Positions 35,589-35,760 of a stretch of 35,760 nt of DNA are shown one piece after another (positions within the stretch are counted from its first letter, which is position 1; each line of letters begins with the position of its first letter). The stretch comes from a candidate division GN15 bacterium. GTDB taxonomy: Bacteria; Zixibacteria; MSB-5A5; GN15; FEB-12. A model generated the notes under the pieces. The model was not told the origin of the DNA. It saw only the letters and a list, made by a program, of their open reading frames with translations, and ran no database searches. The stretch lies in the NCBI GenBank assembly GCA_014727815.1, contig WJMS01000160.1, positions 1 to 35,760 of the forward strand. The letters are read 5' to 3'. Position numbers and translations under genes: made by a program.

Positions 35589-35760
35589 TCAGCGCTCGAT
35601 GCCGTAGATCTCCTCGTATTTGGCGTACAGGTAGTCAATCAACGGACGGTGTGACAGCTCCTGTCCGGTCACTTCCTTGACGAGATCGACCGCCCGGTAC
35701 CGACGGCCCTGGCGGTGGATCTTCTCGCGAAGCCAACCCAGCAGGCGGGTGAATTCACCC
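35589..35760 (-). CDS. Second M32 carboxypeptidase (C-terminal end only, truncated by window)
   Basis: Minus-strand translation EFTRLLGWLREKIHRQGRRYRAVDLVKEVTGQELSHRPLIDYLYAKYEEIYGIER* aligns to the C-terminus of the 33845..35359 product. Confidence 0.88.
   Translation of the reverse strand, partial: GEFTRLLGWLREKIHRQGRRYRAVDLVKEVTGQELSHRPLIDYLYAKYEEIYGIER

Noticed and set aside
1-35760. tRNA/rRNA genes, transposases, integrases, CRISPR arrays or recognised defence systems
   Set aside because: None seen by reading the sequence and ORFs; a tRNAscan, Rfam or PADLOC run would be needed to exclude them formally.

Overview
The window is about 35.8 kb of GC-rich, gene-dense bacterial chromosome. 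The lineage is Gram-negative: there are many lipobox lipoproteins, an outer-membrane beta-barrel and a LolA-like protein. Dockerin/EF-hand style secreted proteins would fit a candidate phylum such as Zixibacteria, but that is inference only. About 30 CDS can be supported. They include galT, an SDR plus DUF427 pair, and an ECF sigma/zinc-finger anti-sigma pair followed by an envelope cassette (HAE3/MMPL RND permease, LolA-like protein, beta-barrel, DUF2892 protein, lipoprotein). Next come murQ, a dockerin-like secreted protein, and a run of dprA-like, yigZ-like, PfkB kinase, PAP2 phosphatase and macro-domain genes. A serine-palmitoyltransferase-like AOS enzyme sits next to a GNAT-fold protein and a lipoprotein. 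Further on are a DUF1015-serA-serC operon, a prolyl oligopeptidase, a SWIB protein with a histone-H1-like Lys-rich tail, a metallophosphoesterase, trkH/trkA, and two tandem M32 carboxypeptidases (the second truncated by the window edge). I saw no tRNA, rRNA, CRISPR array, transposase or prophage. The most interesting leads are the putative sphingolipid-initiation locus, the ECF-linked trans-envelope transport cassette, the divergent DprA with its overlapping downstream genes, the DUF1015-serA-serC operon with a perfect TGTGA-N6-TCACA palindrome, a possible minus-strand small RNA ending at a strong terminator, and the SWIB/H1-like chromatin protein.
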